From positions 1 through 64,000 of the forward strand of contig NZ_LPWF01000023.1 in the NCBI RefSeq assembly GCF_001723305.1: DNA of 64,000 bases. The letters run 5' to 3'. The notes beneath the pieces are model-generated. The model ran no database searches. It worked only from the letters and a program-made list of their open reading frames with translations, and was not told the origin of the DNA. A program made the translations under genes and the position numbers. This DNA comes from Methyloceanibacter superfactus. GTDB taxonomy: Bacteria > Pseudomonadota > Alphaproteobacteria > Rhizobiales > Methyloligellaceae. Positions 57,113 to 64,000 of this stretch are shown in pieces. Positions within the stretch are counted from its first letter, which is position 1; every line of letters begins with the position of its first letter.

Positions 57113-58615
57113 TTGAGAAGCGACCTATTCGAGATCGTCGCCAATTACACCTACGACTGGGAAAGCTGGTTCTTGCCGGACGGTCGGGTCCGCTGGATCA
57201 ATCCTGCAGTCGAGCGCATGACCGGCTTCACGGTCGACGAATGCCTCGACATGGCGGACTATCCCCTCGATATCGTGCACGCGGAGGATCGGGCGGCGGT
57301 CAAGACGCTGCTCCAATCGGCGCTTTCGGGCACCAGCGGTAATGACGTCGAGTTCCGCATCAGCCGCAAGGATGGCAAGACCGGCTGGGCGGCCGTTTCG
57401 TGGCAGCCGATGGTCGATGCCGACGGTAAGCAGCTCGGGATCCGTACCAGCGTGCGCGACATCTCTTGGCGTAAGCGCGCCGAAGAAGCTTTACGCTTGG
57501 CCAAGAGCGACGCAGAGCGCGCCGACAAGGCCAAGAGCCGGTTCCTCGCCGCCGCAAGTCACGACCTGCGTCAGCCACTTCAAGCCATCGGCCTGTACAT
57601 CGCTGCCCTCGCCTGCCACCCGTTAGATGACGCCAGTCAGAGCATTCTCGACGATATCCGGAAATGCCTCGGAGCCAGCAGCGAGCTGCTCGAGGATCTC
57701 GTCGACATCTCGCGTCTCGATGCCGGCGTCGTGGTGCCCGAATTCGCCGACGTCGCGATCGCCGACGTATTCGAACTGCTGGAGAAAAGCTTTCAACGGG
57801 AAGCCGACGCACGGCACATCGAGCTCCGCTTCGTCCCGCGGAGCCTTTTTGTCAGAGCCGATCCGGGCATTCTCGGCCGCATCCTGCAGAACATCGTTTC
57901 CAACGCGCTGCATTACACCGCCAAAGGCCGCGTACTGGTCGGCTGCCGGTCGCGCAACGGCGCGGTAGCTATGGAGGTGTGGGATACCGGCATCGGAATC
58001 GCGCCCGAGGAGAAGGAGCACATCTTCGAAGAGTTCTACCAAGTGGACAACCCGGCGCGCGACAGGCGTCGCGGCATTGGACTTGGCCTGGCCATTGTCC
58101 GCCGCCAGGCGGCACTCATCGGGGCGCGAGTCTCGGTTCGATCGACGCCCGGTAAGGGATCCGTGTTCTCGATCACCCTGCCGCTAGCCGAGAGTCATGA
58201 CTGTGCAGCGCCGGCGGCCGAAGACTCCGAGTTCGATTTCAAGGGCCGCATCATTGCCATCATCGATGACGAACCTCTTCAGCTCAATGCGCTCCAGTCG
58301 TTCCTCAGTCTCCACCAAGCGCGCGTCATCGCCGGAGAATCGATCATCGACATCCTAAAGCAACTCGATAACGCCTCGGTGCAACCCGAGTTGATCATCG
58401 CGGACTATCGGCTCGAAGCTGGTATGACCGGCGCTGACGCCATCGCCGCCGTGCGCTTCAGGATCGGCAAGCCGGTACCAGGCATTCTCGTCACGGGAGA
58501 TACCGAGCCGCAGCGCATCGCCGAGGCCGAAGCCAGCGGCTGCTGGCTGCTACATAAGCCTGTGGATCCCGGCAAGCTGGCCAAGACAATCGACCAAGTG
58601 CTGATCGGGCGGTGA
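57113..58615 (+). CDS. PAS-domain hybrid histidine kinase (ErcS'/FlhS/NahK-like)
   Basis: 500 residues, cytosolic. PAS domain at 1-125 (YDWESWFLPDGRVRWINPAV, AVSWQPMVDADGKQLG), HisKA of the SHDLRQPLQA class (FLAAASHDLRQPLQAIGLYI), HATPase (NIVSNALHYT, VWDTGIGIAP, RRGIGLGLAIVRRQ) and a C-terminal receiver (IIDDEPLQL, phospho-acceptor in LIIADYRLEAG). TTG start after AAGGAG. This kinase class controls PQQ alcohol oxidation in Pseudomonas (ErcS') and formaldehyde response in Paracoccus (FlhS), each with a LuxR-type partner; the convergent gene downstream is such a partner. Confidence 0.9.
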   Translation: MRSDLFEIVANYTYDWESWFLPDGRVRWINPAVERMTGFTVDECLDMADYPLDIVHAEDRAAVKTLLQSALSGTSGNDVEFRISRKDGKTGWAAVSWQPMVDADGKQLGIRTSVRDISWRKRAEEALRLAKSDAERADKAKSRFLAAASHDLRQPLQAIGLYIAALACHPLDDASQSILDDIRKCLGASSELLEDLVDISRLDAGVVVPEFADVAIADVFELLEKSFQREADARHIELRFVPRSLFVRADPGILGRILQNIVSNALHYTAKGRVLVGCRSRNGAVAMEVWDTGIGIAPEEKEHIFEEFYQVDNPARDRRRGIGLGLAIVRRQAALIGARVSVRSTPGKGSVFSITLPLAESHDCAAPAAEDSEFDFKGRIIAIIDDEPLQLNALQSFLSLHQARVIAGESIIDILKQLDNASVQPELIIADYRLEAGMTGADAIAAVRFRIGKPVPGILVTGDTEPQRIAEAEASGCWLLHKPVDPGKLAKTIDQVLIGR

Positions 58616-58660
58616 CGACTCGAGCAGCCGGAGGCTGCGCGAGCATCAGCGGCCGCACCT

Positions 58661-59338
58661 CTAAGATGTGCGGGTCCTTATCCGGCGAGGCCAACCGAGA
58701 TCGGCGGCGATCAGAGCGGCCTGGGTGCGATTGTGCGCCGAGAGCTTGCGGAGGATGACCTTGACGTGCGCCTTGACCGTGCTCTCGAGGAGATTGAGGC
58801 TGCGGGCGATCTCCTTGTTTGACCGTCCTTCGATCATCAGCGCCAGCGTGCTGCGCTGGCGCGGCGTGAGTTGCCGCAAGGGATTGCCCTCGGGCAGGCC
58901 TTCCAGATCCTCGGCCACATCACCGTTGCCCTCGGACAGAATTTGATTGATCGCGTTGACCGGAACGTAGATTTCGCCGGCCAGCACCAACGACACCGCG
59001 TTCTGCAGCACGCCCTCGCTTGCGGACTTCGGGATATAGCCGCGCACGCCCAGTCCCATGCATTCGACGATCTCGTCCGGCTCCGAATGCGCGGAGAGAA
59101 TGACCACAGGCACGGCAGGCCGGCGCTCAACAAAGCGCCGCACGCCGGCAATGCCATTCATGCCCGGCATCGCGAGATCCAGAAACACCAGGTCAAAGGC
59201 GGATTCCGCATTGAGCACGTCCCAAGCCTGGTTCGCGTCGCTGACGTCCGAAAGTGACGCTCCAGGGAAGAGCCGCGACACAAGCAGCTTAAAGCCGGAC
59301 CGAAACAGCTCGTGATCGTCGGCTATCAGGAGGTGCAT
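58661..59338 (-). CDS. LuxR-family response regulator (ErbR/AgmR/FlhR-like)
   Basis: 225 residues: receiver (LLIADDHELFRSGFKLLV, phospho-acceptor in LVFLDLAMPG, Lys in YIPKSASEG) and LuxR helix-turn-helix (LTPRQRSTLALMIEGRSNKE, then LLESTVKAHVKVILRKL). The internal ATG at 59338 is the conserved start MHLLIADDHE; the upstream extension is unsupported. Convergent with the hybrid kinase, 45 bp apart at the 3' ends, forming a likely signalling pair. Confidence 0.9.
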   Translation of the reverse strand: MHLLIADDHELFRSGFKLLVSRLFPGASLSDVSDANQAWDVLNAESAFDLVFLDLAMPGMNGIAGVRRFVERRPAVPVVILSAHSEPDEIVECMGLGVRGYIPKSASEGVLQNAVSLVLAGEIYVPVNAINQILSEGNGDVAEDLEGLPEGNPLRQLTPRQRSTLALMIEGRSNKEIARSLNLLESTVKAHVKVILRKLSAHNRTQAALIAADLGWPRRIRTRTS

Positions 59339-59611
59339 GGGCGTCCGACTCCCGGGGCCCGGGAGCTTTCCAGTCCCGTGATCCGTTGATCTATGGGCCT
59401 TTGAGGTTCCCCCGTTCATTGGCGAAGCAACAAGCTCTATTTGGGACGAAGCCTCCCCCGGAAGGGGAAGGAACACCCTCCTTTACCCCATCGACAGTGT
59501 CGAAGTCTCGCACGAAGCTGACGATCAGGAAAAAATATTTACCCAGCGGAAATGAATGGGCCTCGCCGAATCGAAGGCCCCCGCCGCAAAAGGGCAAAGG
59601 GAGGAGCGACA

Positions 59612-59929
59612 ATGAGAAGCTTAAACGAGCGTATCGACGCGATGTATCGCAGAGATCGGCTCAGCGCCTGGACGTTCGTCGCGGTGCTTTGGGTGGTCAT
59701 CCTCTTCGTTCTTTTCATGGTCTGGCAGGTCACACCCGACCCAGCCATCCGGCTGGTACTCGCCGTCGCCGCCGGCGCCGTCCTCCTGTTCAACACCGCC
59801 TCAATCGGCGCGATGGTGAAGCACTACCGGGAGGACAAGGAGTTCATCTACGGCTTGGACATTCGTCATCTCGACGCCGCACGCGAACTGCGCGCGGAGG
59901 CATCCAAGCAATCGGCACAAGAGGCCTAG
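59612..59929 (+). CDS. Small membrane protein, first of permease operon
   Basis: 105 residues with two hydrophobic helices (AWTFVAVLWVVILFVLFMVW and AIRLVLAVAAGAVLLFNTASIGAMV) and a charged C-terminus (KHYREDKEFIYGLDIRHLDA). GGGAGGAG lies just before the ATG. Family not recognised. First of a tightly spaced plus-strand operon with two more small membrane proteins and an APC permease. Confidence 0.75.
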   Translation: MRSLNERIDAMYRRDRLSAWTFVAVLWVVILFVLFMVWQVTPDPAIRLVLAVAAGAVLLFNTASIGAMVKHYREDKEFIYGLDIRHLDAARELRAEASKQSAQEA

Positions 59930-59942
59930 GGGGAGAGCGACG

Positions 59943-60326
59943 ATGAGCAAAGCTTACAAACCACCAGAGCAGAGCAAGGCCGGGCAGATTTTTGATTCTG
60001 TCTTCCTTCTCGCGCTCGTCTACATCGTGCTGTTCGCCCCCCTGGTTCTCGGCCTCACGGGCGGTGGCACCACGACGACGCCCGTCGAGCAGCCCACCTG
60101 GGAAGCCCTAAATCAGAATCCGACGATGGCCGCTCAGTGGGAGAAGCTCGGATACACACCCGAGACCGCCAGCGAGCTCATCACCACTCGCTTCGACTAT
60201 TCGATCAATCCCTGGGCGCTCCTCGTCACCGCCATCGTGATCTTCGGTTACTTCTTCTTCGTGATCCGTTTTTCCGACCGGGAGTATCGGGACGTCATCG
60301 ACGAGCGCTTTGGCCGGAAGAAATAG
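59943..60326 (+). CDS. Small membrane protein, second of permease operon
   Basis: 127 residues, two helices (VFLLALVYIVLFAPLVLGL near the N-terminus and WALLVTAIVIFGYFFFVI near the C-terminus) with a periplasmic Thr/Pro/Glu loop between them (TPVEQPTWEALNQNP). A basic/acidic tail ends in RFGRKK. GGGGGAG ribosome site; 13 bp after the previous gene. Not recognised. Confidence 0.78.
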   Translation: MSKAYKPPEQSKAGQIFDSVFLLALVYIVLFAPLVLGLTGGGTTTTPVEQPTWEALNQNPTMAAQWEKLGYTPETASELITTRFDYSINPWALLVTAIVIFGYFFFVIRFSDREYRDVIDERFGRKK

Positions 60327-60335
60327 GAGGCGGAT

Positions 60336-60533
60336 ATGGATTGGTGGAACGTCCTCGAATACGGCGCTTGGGCAGTGTCATTCTGCGTTCTGGCCTGGAT
60401 GCTCTTCGACGCGATTCAAACGAACCGCGACTACAGCGAGGATCTTCTCACCTCGTCGCGTGAGGGTGAGCTCGAAGGCATCAGCGAAAAACACGACATC
60501 TCGGATGTACATAAGACACCAAAGGGGGGTTGA
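60336..60533 (+). CDS. Small membrane protein, third of permease operon
   Basis: 65 residues with one helix (WNVLEYGAWAVSFCVLAWMLF) and an acidic cytoplasmic tail (NRDYSEDLLTSSREGELEG). AGGAGG precedes the ATG; the stop overlaps the upstream possible start of the permease. Not recognised; its position suggests a subunit or regulator of the permease. Confidence 0.75.
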   Translation: MDWWNVLEYGAWAVSFCVLAWMLFDAIQTNRDYSEDLLTSSREGELEGISEKHDISDVHKTPKGG

Positions 60534-60538
60534 GGGTC

Positions 60539-62374
60539 ATGTCCATGACGGGAGCTGCCGGGCAGGGCGGGCAAAGAATTTCGCTTCTGCGCGTATTGGG
60601 ACCTGCGCATGTGTGGGCACTTGGTGTCGGCATCGTGCTGGTTGGAGAGTTCATGGGTTGGAACTTCTCCGTCGGCAAGGGCGGCGCCATGGGCTCGCTC
60701 ATCGCCTGCTGGGTCATCGGCCTTCTCTATACCTGCGTCGCCATGATCGACTCTGAAGTGACGTCGACCGTCGCGGCGGCCGGTGGGCAATACGCGCAAG
60801 CCAAGCACATCATGGGGCCCTTGATGGCCTTCAACGTGGGCCTCTATCTCGTCATGGCGTACACCATGCTCGAGGCGGCCGACGCTCTTGTGGTGGGCGA
60901 TCTCCTGACGGCAGTTGCCGGCGAGATGGGCCATTCGGCTCTCGATCCGCGACCATTCGTGGTGCTGACGATCGCGTTGCTGGCGTTCCTCAACTATCGC
61001 GGCGTGTTGATGACCTTGACGGTGAACTTCGTCATCACCGCCGCCGCCTTTATCTCAATCATCGTCTTGTTTATCGGCGTACAGCCGTGGCACCCCGGCG
61101 CGATATTGCAGCATCGCGAGTTGCTCACCGAATTACCATACGGCTGGATCGGCGTCATCGCCGCCTTCCAATTCGGCATTTGGTACTATCTCGGCATCGA
61201 AGGCACCTGTCAGGCTGCCGAGGAGGTTCGCTCTCCTTCGCGCTCCCTGCCTTACGGCACCATGAGCGGCATCATCACCCTGCTCATCGCCGCGTCGCTC
61301 ACATGGTACGTGGCCACCGGCTTGCTGCCCTGGGAGTTCCTCGGCCAAGCGGCAACGCCGCTCTATGATGCCGCGCGCGTGACGGGCAGTACCGCTCTTC
61401 AGGTGTTCCTGTTCGTGGGCACGATTTTCTCGGCGATCGCCTCGGCCAATGGCTGCATCAACGACGCATCGCGTTCCTGGTTCTCCATGGGTCGCGACCG
61501 CTACATGCCGCTGTGGTTCGGCGCGGTTCATCCAAAGTACCGCACGCCATACCGCGCCATCCTCTTTCTTATCCCCATCGCGGTGAGCTTCTCGTTCACC
61601 GGCCTTCTCGACCAGGTCATCACCTTCTCGATCTTGTCGGGACTGCTCGGCTACACGTTCATGCCGATCAATATGTGGATGTTCCGGAAGAAGTGGCCGC
61701 TGGGTTCGATCCGGCGCGGCTATGTGCATCCCTTCCATCCCTTGCCGGCAATCGTGCTCCTGGCGCTGTGCATCACGACCTACTTCGCCACGTTCCTCGG
61801 CTACGGCACCCAACTGCTTGCCATGATGTGCTTCTACATCGTCGCTTCGCTGTGGTTCGCCTTCCACCGCTACAAATACGTTCGCCGCGGCGACCAGTTC
61901 ACCATGCTGGCAACGGCCGATTCGCTACGTAAGGGGGGCACGATGATCAAGAACATTCTTTGCGCCACAGACGGGTCGAAAATCTCGGCCAAGGCCGTGG
62001 ACTTCGCGATCTCCCTGGCTCGAGAGATCGGCGCCAAGCTGACCGTCCTGACGGTGGAACGGGTCTCCCGTGCCGAGGCTGCCAAGTCGGCCTTCTGGGA
62101 CTCGACGGTTCTCAACGCAGCAGATGCCATCACCCGCGCTGAGTTCCGCTCGGTCGCCGATAAGGCGAAGAAGGCGGGCCTCGCCAAGGTCCAATGCGTC
62201 ACGGTCAGCAGCCGCGACATTGCCGGGGCGATCGCCGCCTACGCCAAGAAGCAGAAATGCGATCACATCATTATCGGATCGCATGGTCATAGAGGCGTGC
62301 AGCGATTGGTCCTCGGCTCCATTGCCGAGGCCGTCGTGGCTGAGGCGCACTGCCCGGTGACGATCGTTCGCTGA
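60539..62374 (+). CDS. APC-family permease (ethanolamine permease-like) joined to a universal stress domain
   Basis: About 611 residues. Residues 1-465 are a 12-helix amino acid/amine permease of the ethanolamine-permease type (GPAHVWALGVGIVLVGEFMG, WNFSVGKGG, YYLGIEGTCQAAEEVRSPSR, ASANGCINDASRSWFSMGRD, YVRRGDQFTM). Residues about 470-611 are a UspA domain (MIKNILCATDGSKISAKAVD, ATP loop GSHGHRGVQRLVLGS). The joint LATADSLRKGG ends at a GGGGGG-ATG (61943) that looks like an independent gene start, and a TAA at 61930 lies in another frame. The fusion may be real or created by a lost base. Confidence 0.83.
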   Translation: MSMTGAAGQGGQRISLLRVLGPAHVWALGVGIVLVGEFMGWNFSVGKGGAMGSLIACWVIGLLYTCVAMIDSEVTSTVAAAGGQYAQAKHIMGPLMAFNVGLYLVMAYTMLEAADALVVGDLLTAVAGEMGHSALDPRPFVVLTIALLAFLNYRGVLMTLTVNFVITAAAFISIIVLFIGVQPWHPGAILQHRELLTELPYGWIGVIAAFQFGIWYYLGIEGTCQAAEEVRSPSRSLPYGTMSGIITLLIAASLTWYVATGLLPWEFLGQAATPLYDAARVTGSTALQVFLFVGTIFSAIASANGCINDASRSWFSMGRDRYMPLWFGAVHPKYRTPYRAILFLIPIAVSFSFTGLLDQVITFSILSGLLGYTFMPINMWMFRKKWPLGSIRRGYVHPFHPLPAIVLLALCITTYFATFLGYGTQLLAMMCFYIVASLWFAFHRYKYVRRGDQFTMLATADSLRKGGTMIKNILCATDGSKISAKAVDFAISLAREIGAKLTVLTVERVSRAEAAKSAFWDSTVLNAADAITRAEFRSVADKAKKAGLAKVQCVTVSSRDIAGAIAAYAKKQKCDHIIIGSHGHRGVQRLVLGSIAEAVVAEAHCPVTIVR

Positions 62375-62394
62375 GCAGCAAGACGGGATATCAA

Positions 62395-63078
62395 ATGCTG
62401 CCGACGCTGACAGCCATCGCCGGACTTATCCTGCTTATCGTGCTCTACCGGCGCGACCAGCGGCGAGTCCGGGAGCAAAGGGCGGAGTTCTTCGCCGACT
62501 GCCTCGACGTGCTCGACAAGCCGAAGCTCGCCTTCGATCACTTCGGCTATCCCTATATGACGGGATCTTTCGACGGCGTCCCCGTCCGGGCTGACGTCGT
62601 CGTCGATGCTGTGGTGTTGCGCAAATTGCCGTCCCTATGGCTGAGAGTGACCGTGGAGGCGCCGGTCGCTACCAAGGCGATACTGGACGTCATGATGCGG
62701 CCGTCCGGTTCCGAGTTCTTCTCGCCGTTCGCGGGATTGCCGGACCGCCTCGACACGCCGGCCGATTGGCCGGAGCGCGCCATCATCCACACCGACCACC
62801 CCGACAGGTTGCCGCCCCCCGAAGCATTCACCCCTCACATTGCCGTCCTCGACGAGCCAAAGGCCAAGGAGTTGATTGTTTCTCCCAACGGCGTGCGGAT
62901 CGTCTGGCAGGCTGACGAGGCCCGGCGATCGAACTATCTTTTGCTGCGCCAAGCGAATTTCGAGGTGGTGCGCTTCGATCGCGAGCGCTTGCACGATCTC
63001 GTCAGGCGCTGCGTCGAGCTCCGGAACACGCTGGCCAAAAATGCGCCCAAGGAGATCCGCCGTGAAGCAGCCGCCTGA
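62395..63078 (+). CDS. Membrane-anchored hypothetical protein
   Basis: 227 residues: one N-terminal helix (LTAIAGLILLIVLY) followed by a basic stretch and a soluble cytoplasmic domain with no recognised family (FGYPYMTGSFDGVPVRADVV, RPSGSEFFSPFAGLP, PNGVRIVWQADEARRSNYLLLRQANFEV). Twenty bp after the permease-Usp gene, overlapping the next gene by 17 bp, so part of the same operon. Confidence 0.78.
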   Translation: MLPTLTAIAGLILLIVLYRRDQRRVREQRAEFFADCLDVLDKPKLAFDHFGYPYMTGSFDGVPVRADVVVDAVVLRKLPSLWLRVTVEAPVATKAILDVMMRPSGSEFFSPFAGLPDRLDTPADWPERAIIHTDHPDRLPPPEAFTPHIAVLDEPKAKELIVSPNGVRIVWQADEARRSNYLLLRQANFEVVRFDRERLHDLVRRCVELRNTLAKNAPKEIRREAAA

Positions 63079-63367
63079 GATCGCCAATCGGCCGATACCG
63101 GATCAGCGGCCGGTCAACCCCTATGTCGTTCTGGCGATTGCCATCGTGCTTCCCGGGGCGGGCCACGTGATCGCGGGCATGCCTGCCCGCGGTCTCGTCT
63201 TCGTGTTCTTCATGCTGCTGTTCGGCTGGATCACGTTCCACCTCACCACGCCGGACCAGACACTCCTCGGCCGCTACGCGGGTGGCGTCTTCATCTACGC
63301 GATCTCGATTACCGATGCCTACAAATGGGCCCGGCTGCGCTGGGAGCAATACGCCGCGTCAAAATAG
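63062..63367 (+). CDS. Small two-helix membrane protein
   Basis: 101 residues from a GTG inside the end of the previous gene. Helices YVVLAIAIVLPGAGHVIAGM and GLVFVFFMLLFGWITFHL, with the GAGH-IAG-P-RGL pattern of TM2-like small membrane proteins. Ends the operon that begins at 59612. Confidence 0.75.
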   Translation: MKQPPEIANRPIPDQRPVNPYVVLAIAIVLPGAGHVIAGMPARGLVFVFFMLLFGWITFHLTTPDQTLLGRYAGGVFIYAISITDAYKWARLRWEQYAASK

Positions 63368-63461
63368 TGTGGCTTCAGGATGTGAAAGACCTCGCGACCC
63401 GCGCTAGCGCGACCGTCTTCTCGGCGAGGTGATGGGCCGTTTCAAGCCTCGTTCTCTTGAC

Positions 63462-63881
63462 CTAGCGGCCCATATGAGCGGCCATCAGTCTGCCGGTGAG
63501 GTGCGCCTTCACCACGTCTCCCATACTGATAATGCCGACGAGCTCGTCACTGTCCTTCACCGGCAAATGGCGAATGCGGCGCTGAGTCATCAAGTTCATG
63601 ACATCGTCGATGCTGTCCTCGGTCGTGCAAACAATCACGACTTTTGTCATCAGCTCGGACACTTTCATGTTCGGTAGCTTATCTCCAAACTTGGAGAGAC
63701 CGTATGCGATGTCGCGCTCCGAGATGATGCCGTCGAGTGTGTACCCGTCATGGGTGACGATCATGGCTCCAATTCGCTCATCCTTAAGGTGTTTCGCGAA
63801 CTCCTGCACGGTCTCGTCAGGTCTCACGGTCTTATAGATTCGCCCTTTGATCTTAAGGACGTTGGCGACTGTCATGACCAT
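63462..63881 (-). CDS. CBS-domain pair protein
   Basis: About 139 residues made only of two CBS domains (VRPDETVQEFAKHLKDERIG, IISERDIAYGLSKFG; then VCTTEDSIDDVMNLMTQRRI, GIISMGDVVKAHL). Such proteins bind AMP, ATP or similar ligands and often act as energy sensors. ATG at 63881 lies eight bases after GAGGAG; a GTG at 63887 is too close to the ribosome site. Convergent with the permease operon. Confidence 0.9.
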   Translation of the reverse strand: MVMTVANVLKIKGRIYKTVRPDETVQEFAKHLKDERIGAMIVTHDGYTLDGIISERDIAYGLSKFGDKLPNMKVSELMTKVVIVCTTEDSIDDVMNLMTQRRIRHLPVKDSDELVGIISMGDVVKAHLTGRLMAAHMGR

Positions 63882-63928
63882 TGCCACAACTCCTCTATAA
63901 GCGCCGGCTGCACCAGCGCGCTAGCCTC

Positions 63929-64000
63929 TCAGATCTGCATGGCGGCGCGGGCGGCTGCGGTGCGCTGCTCACGCAGCCAGCCGTACCAGCTGTCCAGCCC
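63929..64000 (-). CDS. 3' end of an unidentified gene (cut by window edge)
   Basis: The minus strand is open from the window edge for 23 codons (LDSWYGWLREQRTAAARAA, then MQI) and stops at 63929. The fragment has coding-like composition and lies 48 bp upstream of the CBS gene on the same strand. Too short to identify. Confidence 0.5.
   Translation of the reverse strand, partial: GLDSWYGWLREQRTAAARAAMQI

Noticed and set aside
1..64000. CRISPR arrays, tRNA/rRNA genes, insertion sequences
   Set aside because: No regularly spaced repeats, cloverleaf sequences, transposase frames or terminal inverted repeats were recognised by eye.

Overview
The window reads as the chromosome of a GC-rich methylotrophic alphaproteobacterium, most likely in the Hyphomicrobiales (Methyloceanibacter/Hyphomicrobium-like). 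This rests on a lanthanide-type PQQ methanol dehydrogenase (XoxF) with its accessory genes, a C4-pathway 5-aminolevulinate synthase, DnaE2, a thiOSGE operon and many two-component regulators. The genus is an inference. No rRNA, tRNA, CRISPR array, prophage or insertion sequence was recognised.

Layout. 1-8.6 kb: end of dnaE2 (5' end outside the window), gamma-glutamyltransferase, thiamine thiazole genes thiO-thiS-thiG-thiE, and a CHAD-domain protein, all on +. 8.6-18.3 kb: a minus-strand block read as MoxYX-like two-component system, xoxF, an MxaJ/XoxJ-like protein fused to ankyrin repeats, a PQQ-associated ABC binding protein, a YVTN beta-propeller and pqqB. 18.5-29.7 kb: a small secreted acidic protein, two TonB-dependent receptors with very acidic surface insertions, an ExbB-ExbD-TonB operon and two tandem outer-membrane-like paralogues. 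30-36.6 kb: a HAMP kinase/OmpR regulator pair, a NitT/TauT-type ABC transporter, and an ABC-2 permease plus ATPase of the PQQ-alcohol-oxidation-associated type. 36.8-38.3 kb: a porin. Together 8.6-38 kb looks like a methanol oxidation and metal (probably lanthanide) acquisition locus: energised outer-membrane import, periplasmic capture, inner-membrane transport, and the enzyme that needs the metal.

38.9-50.5 kb: a single-domain response regulator, hemA, small exported and membrane proteins, a LOG-family protein, a GYF-domain membrane protein, a GMC oxidoreductase, an SDR, a GH15 glucoamylase-like enzyme and a haem-containing fatty acid cis/trans isomerase. 50.7-55.5 kb: a TetR regulator divergent from an AhpD-like/membrane protein/cytochrome P460 cassette with two matching palindromic operators, then a second GH15 enzyme. 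55.5-64 kb: DUF202 and DUF2189 membrane proteins, a hybrid histidine kinase facing a LuxR-type regulator, an operon of three small membrane proteins plus an APC permease joined to a universal stress domain, two hypothetical proteins, a CBS protein and the 3' end of an unidentified gene.

Caution: at least 12 single-base frameshifts interrupt otherwise intact, conserved genes (11 missing bases, 1 extra). In every case restoring the base gives one full-length protein with a length divisible by three. They look like sequence errors rather than true pseudogenes, so these genes are annotated as CDS with the break described.
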